Origin: Mucilaginibacter gossypii
GTDB lineage: Bacteria > Bacteroidota > Bacteroidia > Sphingobacteriales > Sphingobacteriaceae
Length of the DNA stretch: 64,000 nt
Assembly: GCF_900100945.1 (NCBI RefSeq)
Contig: NZ_FNCG01000007.1
Location: 166,091-230,090 of the forward strand
Direction of reading: 5' to 3'
The notes under the pieces are model-generated. The model was not told where the DNA came from and made no database searches. It saw only the letters and a list, made by a program, of their open reading frames with translations. The position numbers were made by a program, and so were the translations under genes. Below are positions 30,971-40,593 of the stretch, in pieces. The number at the start of each line of letters is the position of its first letter. The first letter of the stretch is position 1.

Positions 30971-32599
30971 TTAATAGCCGGGGTTTTGTTTCAGGTTTTT
31001 ATTCAGATCTATCTCTGTTTGAGGTATAGGGAATAAATAATTTTTAGCGGCATCAAATACACGCGGCGTCCCTACTTTAACGGTGGTACCCGGTGTGAGT
31101 GTCAGCGCGCCGTTGGTTGGGTTCACGCTACCTTGCAAACTGCCGGTAACCTGCCCGTTCATTACCTGCTGACCAATTTGCCAGCGCTGAATATCAAACC
31201 ACCTCAAACCCTCAACAGCCAGCTCAACCCGGCGTTCGCGGCGCAACAGTGTGCGCAAGCTTGCCTGATCGTTGTATTTTGCCTGATCAACCGCCGGCAT
31301 GCTCACGTCAGGGCGTTTCCGTACCGAATTGATGTCATCAAATACCGTAGCGTCAATTTTATTGCTTTCGATCTTAGCTTCGGCATCCATCAGTTTTACT
31401 TCGGCAAAGCGGATCAGGATCACGTTCATACCAACCTGGTCCATGTTTGGAAAGTCGGCAATTACTGGAGTATATTTTCTTAAACCATAAGCCGATGGAC
31501 TACAATTGTTGTCGCCCCAATGATCGATAGTTTTCGGACTGCCCGACAGCGGATCATAGTACTGCCCGTAAGGCAACCTGCTGCTATATTGCGTACCTGG
31601 ATAAAAAACGGTTGCAGTAAGCCTTGGATCCCTGTTTTTATAAGGCTGCGCTGCATCATATCCTGATGTTGGATCATCAATAGTTTTACCATTACTTGTT
31701 TCATAAGCATCTACCAGGCTCTGGGTCGGAGCTATGGAATTATAGCCCCCTAATGAGTTAATGGTCATGTTCCTGGCCCATCCAAAATTGTTGTCACTTG
31801 CTTTAAACTGAACATCCAATATTACTTCCTGGTTATCGGCAAAAGGCTGACGGAACAGGTTTACATAGCTCGGATAAATGCTGTAGGTAAACGGCGGCGA
31901 CATAAGCGCCTGACAATCCGCAATGCACTCGGTATACATTTTATTAAAAAGCTCAATCCTCGCTTTCAAAGCGATGGCCGCACCACGGGTTACGCGGCCA
32001 ATATCCGCCCCCGAATAACTAACAGGCAGATCGGGGGCAATGGCAGTAAGCTCTTTTAAAATATAGGCTACAACATCAGCCTTAGGTGTCTGTGCTGCTT
32101 TATTAGCGTCATCTGGCGAAACATTGTGCTCAACCAATGGAACTGCGCCGTATAACTGGCTAAGCGTAAAATATTCGTATGCCCTTAAAAAACGGGCTTC
32201 GGCAATAAATCTGGCCTTTAATGTGGCATCCATATTGGTGCCTCCAACATTGTCCAAAAACCAGTTGCAGGTTTGAATACATTTATAATTCCATTTCGAG
32301 TACCCGGTATTGGTTGGCGTTGCTATTCCCGCCGAAAGTGACAACCAGTTTTCCCACGGAAACTGATCAAAGGTGTTATCTGAATTGTTATCTGCAAAAA
32401 CTCCATAATAGCCGTTGTTACTGCCTCCCCATTTTGAATAGCAGCCGTTTAAGGCGGCAAGGGCATCGTTGGATGATTTCCACAGTACGTTATTGGTGTA
32501 GGAGTCTAATGGCGCTCTGTCCAGGAAACCCTTTCTGCATCCTGATGCGGCCACCGAACCTAATATAATTGCGGTTATGATTAATTTTTTCATCGACAT
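30971..32599 (-). CDS. SusD-like outer membrane lipoprotein
   Basis: A 542-residue protein with a lipoprotein signal (lipobox VAASGC, cysteine near residue 21) and typical RagB/SusD marks: FLDRAPLDSYTN at the mature N-terminus, FIAEARFLRAYEYFTL near 130, and a C-terminal LLRRERRVELAVEGLRWFDI block before the end NLKQNPGY. It binds glycans at the outer surface and acts with the TonB-dependent SusC pore. It lies 11 bp downstream of the SusC gene and shares its promoter. Confidence 0.95.
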   Translation of the reverse strand: MSMKKLIITAIILGSVAASGCRKGFLDRAPLDSYTNNVLWKSSNDALAALNGCYSKWGGSNNGYYGVFADNNSDNTFDQFPWENWLSLSAGIATPTNTGYSKWNYKCIQTCNWFLDNVGGTNMDATLKARFIAEARFLRAYEYFTLSQLYGAVPLVEHNVSPDDANKAAQTPKADVVAYILKELTAIAPDLPVSYSGADIGRVTRGAAIALKARIELFNKMYTECIADCQALMSPPFTYSIYPSYVNLFRQPFADNQEVILDVQFKASDNNFGWARNMTINSLGGYNSIAPTQSLVDAYETSNGKTIDDPTSGYDAAQPYKNRDPRLTATVFYPGTQYSSRLPYGQYYDPLSGSPKTIDHWGDNNCSPSAYGLRKYTPVIADFPNMDQVGMNVILIRFAEVKLMDAEAKIESNKIDATVFDDINSVRKRPDVSMPAVDQAKYNDQASLRTLLRRERRVELAVEGLRWFDIQRWQIGQQVMNGQVTGSLQGSVNPTNGALTLTPGTTVKVGTPRVFDAAKNYLFPIPQTEIDLNKNLKQNPGY

Positions 32600-32610
32600 T
32601 TTTTTAATAA

Positions 32611-35600
32611 TTAAAAGGATACCTCAAGACCAAGGGTATTAGTTTTTAACTGCGGATAAGAGCCGTACGCGTTGTTACCGGCACTGGTTTCAGGATCAAC
32701 CCATTTATAAAAGCTGGTGAATGTGAGGATGTTCTGCCCGCTGTAATAAACCCTCACTCCCTTTACCCCTATGCGCTGCAGTGGTTTGCCCGGAATGTTA
32801 TAGCTTACCAATAAATTTTTGAGCCTTAAATAAGACGCGTTCCTAACCCAAAAAGATGATACAAAGCTCTGCGGATTATTCTGAGAATAGGTTGACCATA
32901 GCCTTGGGAAAGTAGCCGAGGTATTTTCCGGAGTCCAGGCATCGAGCAATGCTGTAGTTGGATTACCGATATTAGGCTGTTGCAATGAACCTAACTCGAA
33001 GCCCTGAACATAGTTTTTAACACCCAAAGCTCCCTGGAAAAAGGCACTTACATTAAAACCTTTCCAGCCTGCGCCAAGTGTAAAACCAAATGTTGTTTTT
33101 GGGAAAGGCGTACCCAGGTACACACGGTCGTTACCATCAATAACACCATCAGGTGTGCCATTAGGGCCGCTGATATCCTTATACACCAAATCGCCAGGGC
33201 CAATAACGCCTCCGCTTTGCTTAGCATGCTGGGCTACCTGTTGCTGTGTTTGAAAAATGCCTTCTACCTGATAACCGTAAAATGCTTTGATAGGTTCGCC
33301 AACAACCAGGCCACTCGAGATAGATCCGGTACCTGCCAGATCGGTTATTTTATTGGTAATGAAGGATGCGTTTATTGCAATGTTATAAGATGCACTGCCG
33401 ATCTTGTCACGGTAAGCAGCAGCAAACTCCCAACCTTTGTTACGTACAGAGCCCGCGTTTTGATAAGGTGTGGTAAAACCATAAACACTGCTGGCTGGCA
33501 GCTGCAATAAGATGTCGTTGGTATTTTTAACAAAATAATCTGCTGTGAAGTTCAATTTGCTGTTCAGCAGTTCCATATCAAAGCCAACGTCGGTAGTAGT
33601 TGATTTTTCCCAGGTGATTAGCTTGTTAGCTCCGTTATTAAGCGCGATACCTGGTGCCAGCGTTTGGTTAAATGAATAATTTTGTCCGCTTGAAATAGTT
33701 GAAATAGCGGGATAAGGACTAATTATACTAAGCGCGCCCATACTGGCCAGCGTTTGACTGCCGTTGTTAGGATTTACCAAAGTTTGGTTACCCAGTTTAC
33801 CCCATGAAGCCCTTAGCTTAAGCATCGGAATGGTACCGGATAAAGATTCGAAAAACGATTCTTTCGAGATATTCCAGCCAGCCGAGAACGAAGGAAATAC
33901 GCCCCATTGCTGCCCCCTGGCAAAACGGGATGAACCATCATCGCGAATATTGGCTTCGAGTAAATACCTGTCATCGTACGAATACCTCACACGACCAAAG
34001 TAAGATAGCAATGCCAGTTGACTGGCAGTACCGGCATTTTGCTGGCCAAGGGATGGTGCAGCGTCAATTTGCGATAACGAACTATTTAAAAAGTTTTGTC
34101 TGTAAGCATACAGGTACTGGTAATTGGTAAGCTCTTGCGAGGCGCCCGCTAACACATTGATGCTATGTTTGCCAAAAGTCCTGTCGTATTCCAGCAAACC
34201 CTGCAAGTTGTAGTAACTGTTAACCACGTTGGCATTGGCCAGTGAGCTTTGACTTATGGTAGTAAGTACCGATGAAGGATTTTGGGGATCGTAGTAAACA
34301 TCGGCCGGTTTAAACTCCTGCGCGGGATTTGTATTATGCCGGTATGCGAATGAAGGCTTGAAATGCAAACCTTTAACTGGTTCCCAATCTGCACCAACAT
34401 TACCGGTAAAAAGCGTATTTTGATTGTTGTTATACCCCGGCGAATTAAGCCAGGCAATAGGGTTACCAAACGAGAGGTAGTTATATACCCCGTTTTTATA
34501 TTGGTTTACCACGGTGCTGCTCATCGCGGCTGTTGTACCTATAATACCACCAATATCACCGCCGCCTAAGCCATCAGGAGCTTCTGTTGGTGCATATAAA
34601 AATGATAGATTGGCACTAACACTAAAGTTTTTTGTTAAGGCCGAGTTGATATTCATACGGGTAGAATATCGTTTGAAGTTTGATTTCGCGATAATACCAT
34701 CCTGCTGAAAATAACCGAGTGAAAAGGCATACTGCGTTTTCTCATCTCCACCACTGATATTCACCGCATGGTTTTGCTGAAAACCACTTCCCTTGTATAA
34801 AAAGCCCTGCCAATCGGTATTTGGATGCGTATCCGGGTCGGTTTGATTTTTAAACTTGGTAATGTCGTCGGCTGTCCAGTAAGGCGTTTGCCCTTCGTTG
34901 GCCAGAGCCTGGTTATACAGGGCAGCGGCTTGCCATGAAGGTAAAAAATCGGGCAGGTTTGATGGTTTCTGTTTACCAAAGTAGCCATTATAGTTTACCT
35001 GCATTTTGCCGCTTTTACCCCGTTTGGTCGTGATCAGTATCACACCATTGGCAGCCCTCGATCCGTAAATAGAGGCCGATGCCGCATCCTTCAGTACCGA
35101 AACAGATTGTACATCGTTGGGGTTCACGTCTGATAAACTACCGATAATCCCATCTACCACTACCATCGGATCACTATTGTTTAACGTTCCGATACCACGG
35201 ATGTTAATATTACCCGAAGTGCCTGGCTGCCCGCCCGTTGTAGTGACGGTAACGCCGGCCATGGTGCCCTGCAAAGCGTCATTAAGATTTGTAACCGGCC
35301 TGTCCTGCAGCTCCTTTGAGCCGATTGAAGCTACCGAACCCGTGAGGTTTGCTTTTTTCTGCGTACCATAGGCTACGACAACAACTTCATTCAGAACTTT
35401 TGTTTTTTTATCCGGAACCATGATTACGTTCCCATCCCAGTTAGCAGTAACCTTTACCGATTGTTTTTCATAACCGATAAAAGAAAACAATAGCATGGAG
35501 TTTTCTGATACGCTAATCTTATAAACCCCATCAGCATCAGTAACTACACCTTTAGCGGTGCCGACAAGACTAACGCTTACCGAAGGCATTGGCAAACCCT

Positions 35601-35721
35601 GCTCGTCCTTAACCCGCCCCGAAATTGATTTAAGCTGCTGGGAAAAAACCTGTTGAATACTGCATAACATGACACAGCAAAACATAACAAGCCCCAGTTT
35701 TTTAGGTACTTTTCTTTTCAT
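32611..35721 (-). CDS. SusC/RagA-type TonB-dependent outer membrane receptor
   Basis: The 1036-residue protein has a signal peptide, an N-terminal carboxypeptidase-regulatory-like domain (ISGRVKDEQGLPMPSVSVSL), a TonB-box/plug region (VVVVAYGTQKKANLTGSV; NIRGIGTLNNSDPMVVVDGI; SIYGSRAANGVILITTKRG) and a beta-barrel ending in the aromatic-terminal strand LGLEVSF. It imports oligosaccharides with the SusD-like partner encoded just downstream. It is the first gene of the locus; its promoter carries the same 22-bp operator as the glycosidase unit. The sugar specificity cannot be read from sequence. Confidence 0.96.
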   Translation of the reverse strand: MKRKVPKKLGLVMFCCVMLCSIQQVFSQQLKSISGRVKDEQGLPMPSVSVSLVGTAKGVVTDADGVYKISVSENSMLLFSFIGYEKQSVKVTANWDGNVIMVPDKKTKVLNEVVVVAYGTQKKANLTGSVASIGSKELQDRPVTNLNDALQGTMAGVTVTTTGGQPGTSGNINIRGIGTLNNSDPMVVVDGIIGSLSDVNPNDVQSVSVLKDAASASIYGSRAANGVILITTKRGKSGKMQVNYNGYFGKQKPSNLPDFLPSWQAAALYNQALANEGQTPYWTADDITKFKNQTDPDTHPNTDWQGFLYKGSGFQQNHAVNISGGDEKTQYAFSLGYFQQDGIIAKSNFKRYSTRMNINSALTKNFSVSANLSFLYAPTEAPDGLGGGDIGGIIGTTAAMSSTVVNQYKNGVYNYLSFGNPIAWLNSPGYNNNQNTLFTGNVGADWEPVKGLHFKPSFAYRHNTNPAQEFKPADVYYDPQNPSSVLTTISQSSLANANVVNSYYNLQGLLEYDRTFGKHSINVLAGASQELTNYQYLYAYRQNFLNSSLSQIDAAPSLGQQNAGTASQLALLSYFGRVRYSYDDRYLLEANIRDDGSSRFARGQQWGVFPSFSAGWNISKESFFESLSGTIPMLKLRASWGKLGNQTLVNPNNGSQTLASMGALSIISPYPAISTISSGQNYSFNQTLAPGIALNNGANKLITWEKSTTTDVGFDMELLNSKLNFTADYFVKNTNDILLQLPASSVYGFTTPYQNAGSVRNKGWEFAAAYRDKIGSASYNIAINASFITNKITDLAGTGSISSGLVVGEPIKAFYGYQVEGIFQTQQQVAQHAKQSGGVIGPGDLVYKDISGPNGTPDGVIDGNDRVYLGTPFPKTTFGFTLGAGWKGFNVSAFFQGALGVKNYVQGFELGSLQQPNIGNPTTALLDAWTPENTSATFPRLWSTYSQNNPQSFVSSFWVRNASYLRLKNLLVSYNIPGKPLQRIGVKGVRVYYSGQNILTFTSFYKWVDPETSAGNNAYGSYPQLKTNTLGLEVSF

Positions 35722-35737
35722 AATTGAGTTTTGATTT

Positions 35738-35796
35738 AATTGGTCTATTCTGGTCTATTATGTTATAAAAGTAGAAACTTTTTAAATACCGTCAAA
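35738..35796 (-). promoter_or_regulatory. SusC promoter with tandem TGGTCTATT operator
   Basis: On the minus strand TTTG (35793-35796), a 19-bp spacer and TACTTTTA (35766-35773) precede the 22-bp block at 35738-35759, which has two TGGTCTATT copies (plus strand 35741-35749 and 35751-35759). Element order and spacing equal those at 28140-28195. It is therefore a likely target of the locus's GntR regulator. Confidence 0.75.
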
Positions 35797-35846
35797 TTTT
35801 TTTTTAATAATTCGATGATGTAAGTCGCCGCAATGGTGATCATTAG

Positions 35847-36288
35847 GTCGCCCGCCCTTTTATTACGCAAAATGACAAGCTAACTGAGTTGCGCACGATG
35901 CTATTATCGAATGATATTGATTCAACCGACTATAAGCTGATGAAAATGGAGTGTGATAGGAAGATTTTAGGGCTTAAAGCAGGGTTGAAAACTTTGAGGA
36001 AAAATAACACCGAACAGCTGGATAATGCCGAAATTATAGACAGAGCACTGTTACGGTTAAACATGCTGTTTAAACTGAATAGAAAGGCTGAAATTCACAA
36101 AAAAAGGCTAACTATTGATTCGCCCCCCGGAAAAATGGAAGATTTTAGAAAAAGTTGTACGAACCGGTCAAATAAACTCGGCGGCGTTTTTGTTTTACCT
36201 AATTAACAAAAAGTTAAGAAGAAAAAAAGCCGGGATAAAAACTTCGAAAAGCTTTCATCCCGGCTCGGTACTCAAACCCGTCGTCCAC
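35847..36288 (+). pseudogene. Serine recombinase fragment (coiled coil and C-terminus), frameshifted
   Basis: Frame one encodes ITQNDKLTELRTMLLSNDID, then YKLMKMECDRKILGLK, the coiled-coil region of large serine recombinases. Near 36120 the reading frame changes: the second frame continues with PEKWKILEKVVRTGQINSAA and FYLINKKLRRKKAGIKTSKS, the usual C-terminal end of the family. No catalytic or zinc-ribbon part is present. The missing upstream part matches the piece at 9883-10245. It is a decayed remnant that probably marks an old integration. Confidence 0.65.
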
Positions 36289-36345
36289 ACGAACCAATTT
36301 ATAGATGACCTCAAAAGGTTTGCGGCTTTATTTGATGATTAAGGC
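36268..36345 (-). repeat. 78-bp dispersed repeat, copy 1
   Basis: The sequence matches 40594-40671 at 70 of 78 positions with no gap. On the minus strand it is followed within 2 bp by a hairpin (9-bp stem, 36228-36236 and 36257-36265) and a run of seven T. The two copies share repeat, hairpin and T-run order, though the hairpin sequences differ. An untranslated RNA tail or small mobile repeat is possible. Confidence 0.55.
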
Positions 36346-36784
36346 CGATTTCGACATACCTAACCGGTTTTGAGTCGAACCCGAAAATATCGTACAATGA
36401 TTATCTCTCTTAGAAACGCTGCAAAGAGATAATAGTTGTTTAATATTTTTTAAACAGGTTCGAGCCCAATAGTGCACTTCTCAAATCAGCCTATGGGTGA
36501 TTTGAAGCTATTGGTAGCTTTTTGAACTTAACCTTAACGCGGCACGTTCAAAATTTAAGATTCTAAAGTTCTCCTGATAATCGTAGCAAGCGCTTTAAAA
36601 TGACCTTACTTAGCTGCACCTGAAGTATCACCGCTCAGCTGTCGACGAATCAGAGGAATGAGTATTTTGCCTAAATCGGTAATTGTCGCATATCAAGGAA
36701 AAAACGGTGGCGAAGCCCTGTTAAAACTTTACTGAATAAATAAAGGGTTGCCGGTGCAACCCCTTATTTGTTTTCCGCTACCAC
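36346..36784. other. Intergenic stretch with hairpins
   Basis: No gene found. A 9-bp inverted repeat lies at 36400-36408 and 36425-36433 (ATTATCTCT). The terminator of the fusion gene is at 36745-36762. Confidence 0.4.
36745..36762 (-). terminator. Terminator of the AraC-permease gene
   Basis: On the minus strand GGGTTGC-ACCG-GCAACCC is followed by TTTATTTATT, 22 bp after the stop codon of the gene ending at 36785. Confidence 0.7.
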
Positions 36785-39700
36785 TCATTCATTTCGCAGG
36801 CTGTCGACAGGGTTGGCCAACGCAGCCCTAATAGATTGAAAGCTGATCGTAATCAACGCAATCGAAATCGCCGCGAACGCGGCTGCCGCGACCAGATACC
36901 ACTGGATAGTAGTACGATAAGCAAAACCCTGCAACCATTTTTGCATCGCCCACCAGGCCAGCGGCGTTGCAATAAATAATGCTATCACAACTAATTTCAA
37001 AAAATCTACAGACAACATACCTGTTATCTTCGATACGCTGGCACCCAGAACCTTACGGATACCTATTTCTTTGGTGCGTTGTTCCGCAGCGTAAGCTGCA
37101 AGGCCGAAAAGTCCCAGGCACGCTATTAAAATAGCCAGCGTACTGAAACACAAGAAAATTGTTCCCGCACGCTGCTCCGCACGATAAGTTGAATCAAAAT
37201 CGGCATCCATGAACGAGTAGGTAAACTGCTCGTTTGGTGAAAAGTGCTTCCATCTCTTTTCAATTAAAGCAAGCACGTTTGAAATCTCCCTGCCGCGCAA
37301 CCTCACATTGATAGCGCCATTATCGGGAGCATAATATAATGCTAAAGGCATAACTTCCTCGTGTAGTGAGGCATAATGAAAATCTTTAACAACGCCAACT
37401 ATATGATAAGGCTGGATTCCATATGAATCCCGGTACAACGTTTTATTCAAAGGATCTTTTGCGCCATACTTGCGTACAAATGCTTCATTTACGATCATGC
37501 CCGCACTATCTGTAGGCATATCTTTTGAAAAATTACGACCCGAGGCGAGCGTCAACCTCATGGTATGTATGTAGTCTTCATCTACCGGCCAAAATTCAGT
37601 CAGAATAACCTGTTTGATATCAATAAGCCGGGACGGGAAAAGACCGGTTCTCAACCGCAGGTCGCCGGTAGGCTGAAAAGCGCTCATACTCACATTTTCA
37701 ACCTCAGGAATCTGCTTCAATTCATTTTTGAATAAAGCAGCGCTGTTGCCCAGTACATCGCTGTTCTTAATAACTAGGACGTGGCTGCGATCAAAACCGA
37801 GGCTTTTGTTACGGATGAATTGGAGCTGATTAAAGATAACCAAAGTACTAATGATCAGGAAAATAGATATAGAAAACTGGAATACCACTAAAAAACTTCT
37901 CAGAAAACTGCCCTTAAAACCATTAGCAATCTTGCCCTTCAACACATCGATAGGTTGGAAAGCGGAAAGAAAAAAGGCAGGATATGCACCCGCTAAAAAT
38001 CCAACCACCAGGGCAATCAATAGTAATGTGGGAACCAGCCATACTAATTGTCCCCAATGCAGTGCCAGTTGTTTTGCCGCCAGTTGATTAAACATTGGCA
38101 ACAGCAACCAGGCTATTAATGCACCCATAAAAGCAGAAGCCACTGTCACTAGCATAGACTCAGTAAGGAATTGCACGATAATAAATTTTCGTGACGACCC
38201 CAGCACTTTTCTTACGCCTACTTCTTTAGTCCGGTTAGCCGACCGGGCGGTACTTAAATTCATAAAATTTACGCAAGCTATGAGCAGGATAAATATGGCG
38301 ATCACCGAAAATATATAAACATATTGAATATTGCTGCCCGCTTCCAGCTGATATTTTGCTTGATCGCGGAGGTGAATATCCGTTATGGGCATCAATACAG
38401 TTCTGAAATAATTGTCACCGCTGCTCCAGGCAGCCGGATTAAACGAATTTTTGATTTCGACAGCAGCGATCTCTTTTTCCAGCCGGTGTACATTAGCACG
38501 AGGTTTGAGCAATAAATAATTATGCATGCCGCCATAACCCCAGCCGTGTTGAGCACTTTCCGCACGCGAACTGTATGACAGGAAAAAATCATAGTGAAAA
38601 TGCGACTGCTCAGGAATATCTTTAATAACACCGGTGATTTTGTAGGCGCTGGTATCGTTGATGGTCAGCGTCTGCCCTACAACTGTTGTACGATTAAAAT
38701 ATTTTCTCGCCGTGCTTTCAGTTATTACGGCGCTGTGGGGGGCATCTAGCGCATTGGCGGGGCTCCCTTCAATCATCGGCAGGGTGAAAACCTTAAAAAG
38801 TGAAGATTCAGTAAACACAATCTTCTTTTCCTGTATATTCTCATTCCCTTTACGAATGTAAAATTTCGAGGGCGATAGAAACAGCCCGCCAACATCAATC
38901 ATGCGGGTCATTTGCTCAATTTCAGGAAACATGCCCTTAATGGTCGCAGGCAGGGGTTCTTCAGAAGTGGCGTACTGGTTCGCATTACCATTTAATTTAA
39001 CATCAAGCCCTATTCGGTATATACGGTCTGCGTGTTCGTTGTATTTATCATACCCGAGTTCATGAGTTACGTAAAAAACGATCAGTAAAAAGGTGGCCAG
39101 GCCCGCCGAAAGTCCGAAGATATTAAGAAGGGTGAAACCTATGTTTTTTTGCAGGCTGCGATAAGCGGTTTTCAAATAATTTCGGATCATGCTCTTGCGT
39201 TTGGGGCGTTGAGCTACCCGTACCCAGGTGCTTTCCCGAGGCAAGATTACTGGCTTATCAGCCGCCGGAAGTGTCAACTTATCATTTGACACTTCTTTTT
39301 TTAGCTTACGCTTATGTTCGGCCGGAGTTTGACCAGTTAATTCCTTAAAAAACCGGTTGAAAGTCGATTTAGAATTAAATCCCGAATCATATGCAATACC
39401 CAGCAAATTATAACGCTCGTAATCCGGATGGTGTAATTTCCTGATTACAGCCTGTATCCGCAACTCGTTGATAAAATCATTGAAGTTCTTTTTAAAAGAC
39501 TGATTAATAATACGCGACAATTCGTGCGGATGAATATCCAGCTTCTCTGCCAAAGTAGTTAATGATAGTTCAGCATCTTCATATAATCGATCGGCCGCTA
39601 CCACTTTTTTTAGCCACCTGCCCCTATCCCGTAAATTCTGGGGCACGGAAGTCGGCAAGGATTGTTCAGGTCTTGTATCCGATGCTGAAATGTTGCTAAA

Positions 39701-40222
39701 TCCAATCCAGATCAGTACCACAAGGATCCCAAGGACAATCAGGTCATTGAGCCAATATACAGCAGTCAGTAACAGGAGCACTTTGAGTATGCTGTCCAAT
39801 CGCCGGTATCTCATGAGCTGCCTGTCCATCAACACGGCTTGTTGACTCCGTTGCGCATCTCGGATTAACTGATGTGACAGGCACAAGTAGCCGGCCATAC
39901 TCAGCAGTACGATCCAGCCTGGAACTACCGGTAATAAAACCAGCGGGCCGAAATGCCACAGGTTACCGCGCTGAAATGTTCGCCCCGGATGGATTAATTG
40001 CAAAAAGTAAAAATAAAGTAAAGGTCCCCAGGCCAGCATTACAGATAACGGCAAGCCCGCAGCATGCAATAGCGTTACACTCAAAACCAAACTCAAATAC
40101 CGGTTGGCACTGCTGTTAATCCGTTTGCCGGACCATAAAAGCATAGCCACGGTAAACCCGGTAAAAATCATTCCGAGGAGAAAAAGCTCTAAGCTTTGAA
40201 TATGAAAGATGTTTGAATGCAA
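36785..40222 (-). CDS. Membrane AraC regulator fused to MacB/FtsX-type permease
   Basis: One 1145-residue chain. Residues 1-180 carry about five or six membrane segments. Residues ~205-310 are an AraC-type double helix-turn-helix (LSLTTLAEKLDIHPHELSRI; LLGIAYDSGFNSKSTFNRFF). A basic linker leads to Met345 (codon at 39190), where a complete two-half FtsX-type permease begins (MIRNYLKTAYRSLQKNIGFT). It has a periplasmic MacB-like domain, the cytoplasmic NRTKEVGVRKVLGSS and QRTKEIGIRKVLGASV loops, and ends VDSLRNE. No ATPase gene is adjacent. The architecture suggests transcription control coupled to permease state; the function is unknown. A sister protein lies at 50215-53841. Confidence 0.85.
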   Translation of the reverse strand: MHSNIFHIQSLELFLLGMIFTGFTVAMLLWSGKRINSSANRYLSLVLSVTLLHAAGLPLSVMLAWGPLLYFYFLQLIHPGRTFQRGNLWHFGPLVLLPVVPGWIVLLSMAGYLCLSHQLIRDAQRSQQAVLMDRQLMRYRRLDSILKVLLLLTAVYWLNDLIVLGILVVLIWIGFSNISASDTRPEQSLPTSVPQNLRDRGRWLKKVVAADRLYEDAELSLTTLAEKLDIHPHELSRIINQSFKKNFNDFINELRIQAVIRKLHHPDYERYNLLGIAYDSGFNSKSTFNRFFKELTGQTPAEHKRKLKKEVSNDKLTLPAADKPVILPRESTWVRVAQRPKRKSMIRNYLKTAYRSLQKNIGFTLLNIFGLSAGLATFLLIVFYVTHELGYDKYNEHADRIYRIGLDVKLNGNANQYATSEEPLPATIKGMFPEIEQMTRMIDVGGLFLSPSKFYIRKGNENIQEKKIVFTESSLFKVFTLPMIEGSPANALDAPHSAVITESTARKYFNRTTVVGQTLTINDTSAYKITGVIKDIPEQSHFHYDFFLSYSSRAESAQHGWGYGGMHNYLLLKPRANVHRLEKEIAAVEIKNSFNPAAWSSGDNYFRTVLMPITDIHLRDQAKYQLEAGSNIQYVYIFSVIAIFILLIACVNFMNLSTARSANRTKEVGVRKVLGSSRKFIIVQFLTESMLVTVASAFMGALIAWLLLPMFNQLAAKQLALHWGQLVWLVPTLLLIALVVGFLAGAYPAFFLSAFQPIDVLKGKIANGFKGSFLRSFLVVFQFSISIFLIISTLVIFNQLQFIRNKSLGFDRSHVLVIKNSDVLGNSAALFKNELKQIPEVENVSMSAFQPTGDLRLRTGLFPSRLIDIKQVILTEFWPVDEDYIHTMRLTLASGRNFSKDMPTDSAGMIVNEAFVRKYGAKDPLNKTLYRDSYGIQPYHIVGVVKDFHYASLHEEVMPLALYYAPDNGAINVRLRGREISNVLALIEKRWKHFSPNEQFTYSFMDADFDSTYRAEQRAGTIFLCFSTLAILIACLGLFGLAAYAAEQRTKEIGIRKVLGASVSKITGMLSVDFLKLVVIALFIATPLAWWAMQKWLQGFAYRTTIQWYLVAAAAFAAISIALITISFQSIRAALANPVDSLRNE

Positions 40223-40558
40223 TAAAGTCCTGGTTTCAACTTTCGTTCCAAAACAATAAAAAATTAAAAATCAAACAATTAAATACAAACCCATTAAGTT
40301 TCTGTATCAGTTCCGAACAATAACTCGTTCGTTTTTGAGCAAAAAAAAAACAACGACATAACTACGCTTCCAACCAGAGATAGCTACCCAAAAATCAGAT
40401 AACTATACTAATGCCATCAACCGCCCAATGCCCTGTATTTAGCGCCGGTTAAATATGGCTGCAAAAAAACCGGTGATCAGTTTTGTGATACTTAAAAAAG
40501 TGAATAATGGCGATAGCAGGAACATAGGGTTTTCGTCGTTGCGCAAACTTGCATAAAA

Positions 40559-40583
40559 AAGTTGTCAATAAAATTGACAACTT
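40559..40583 (-). terminator. Hairpin with T-run following repeat copy 2
   Basis: An 11-bp stem (AAGTTGTCAAT and ATTGACAACTT, loop of 3) is followed on the minus strand by a run of T. It could end the HxlR-type gene at 40774-41145 or a short RNA containing the repeat. Confidence 0.6.
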
Positions 40584-40593
40584 CCCTAAAATT

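Noticed and set aside
36268-36300. tRNA gene
   Set aside because: Only a weak likeness to a T-arm and acceptor end is present; no D-arm or anticodon arm can be paired.
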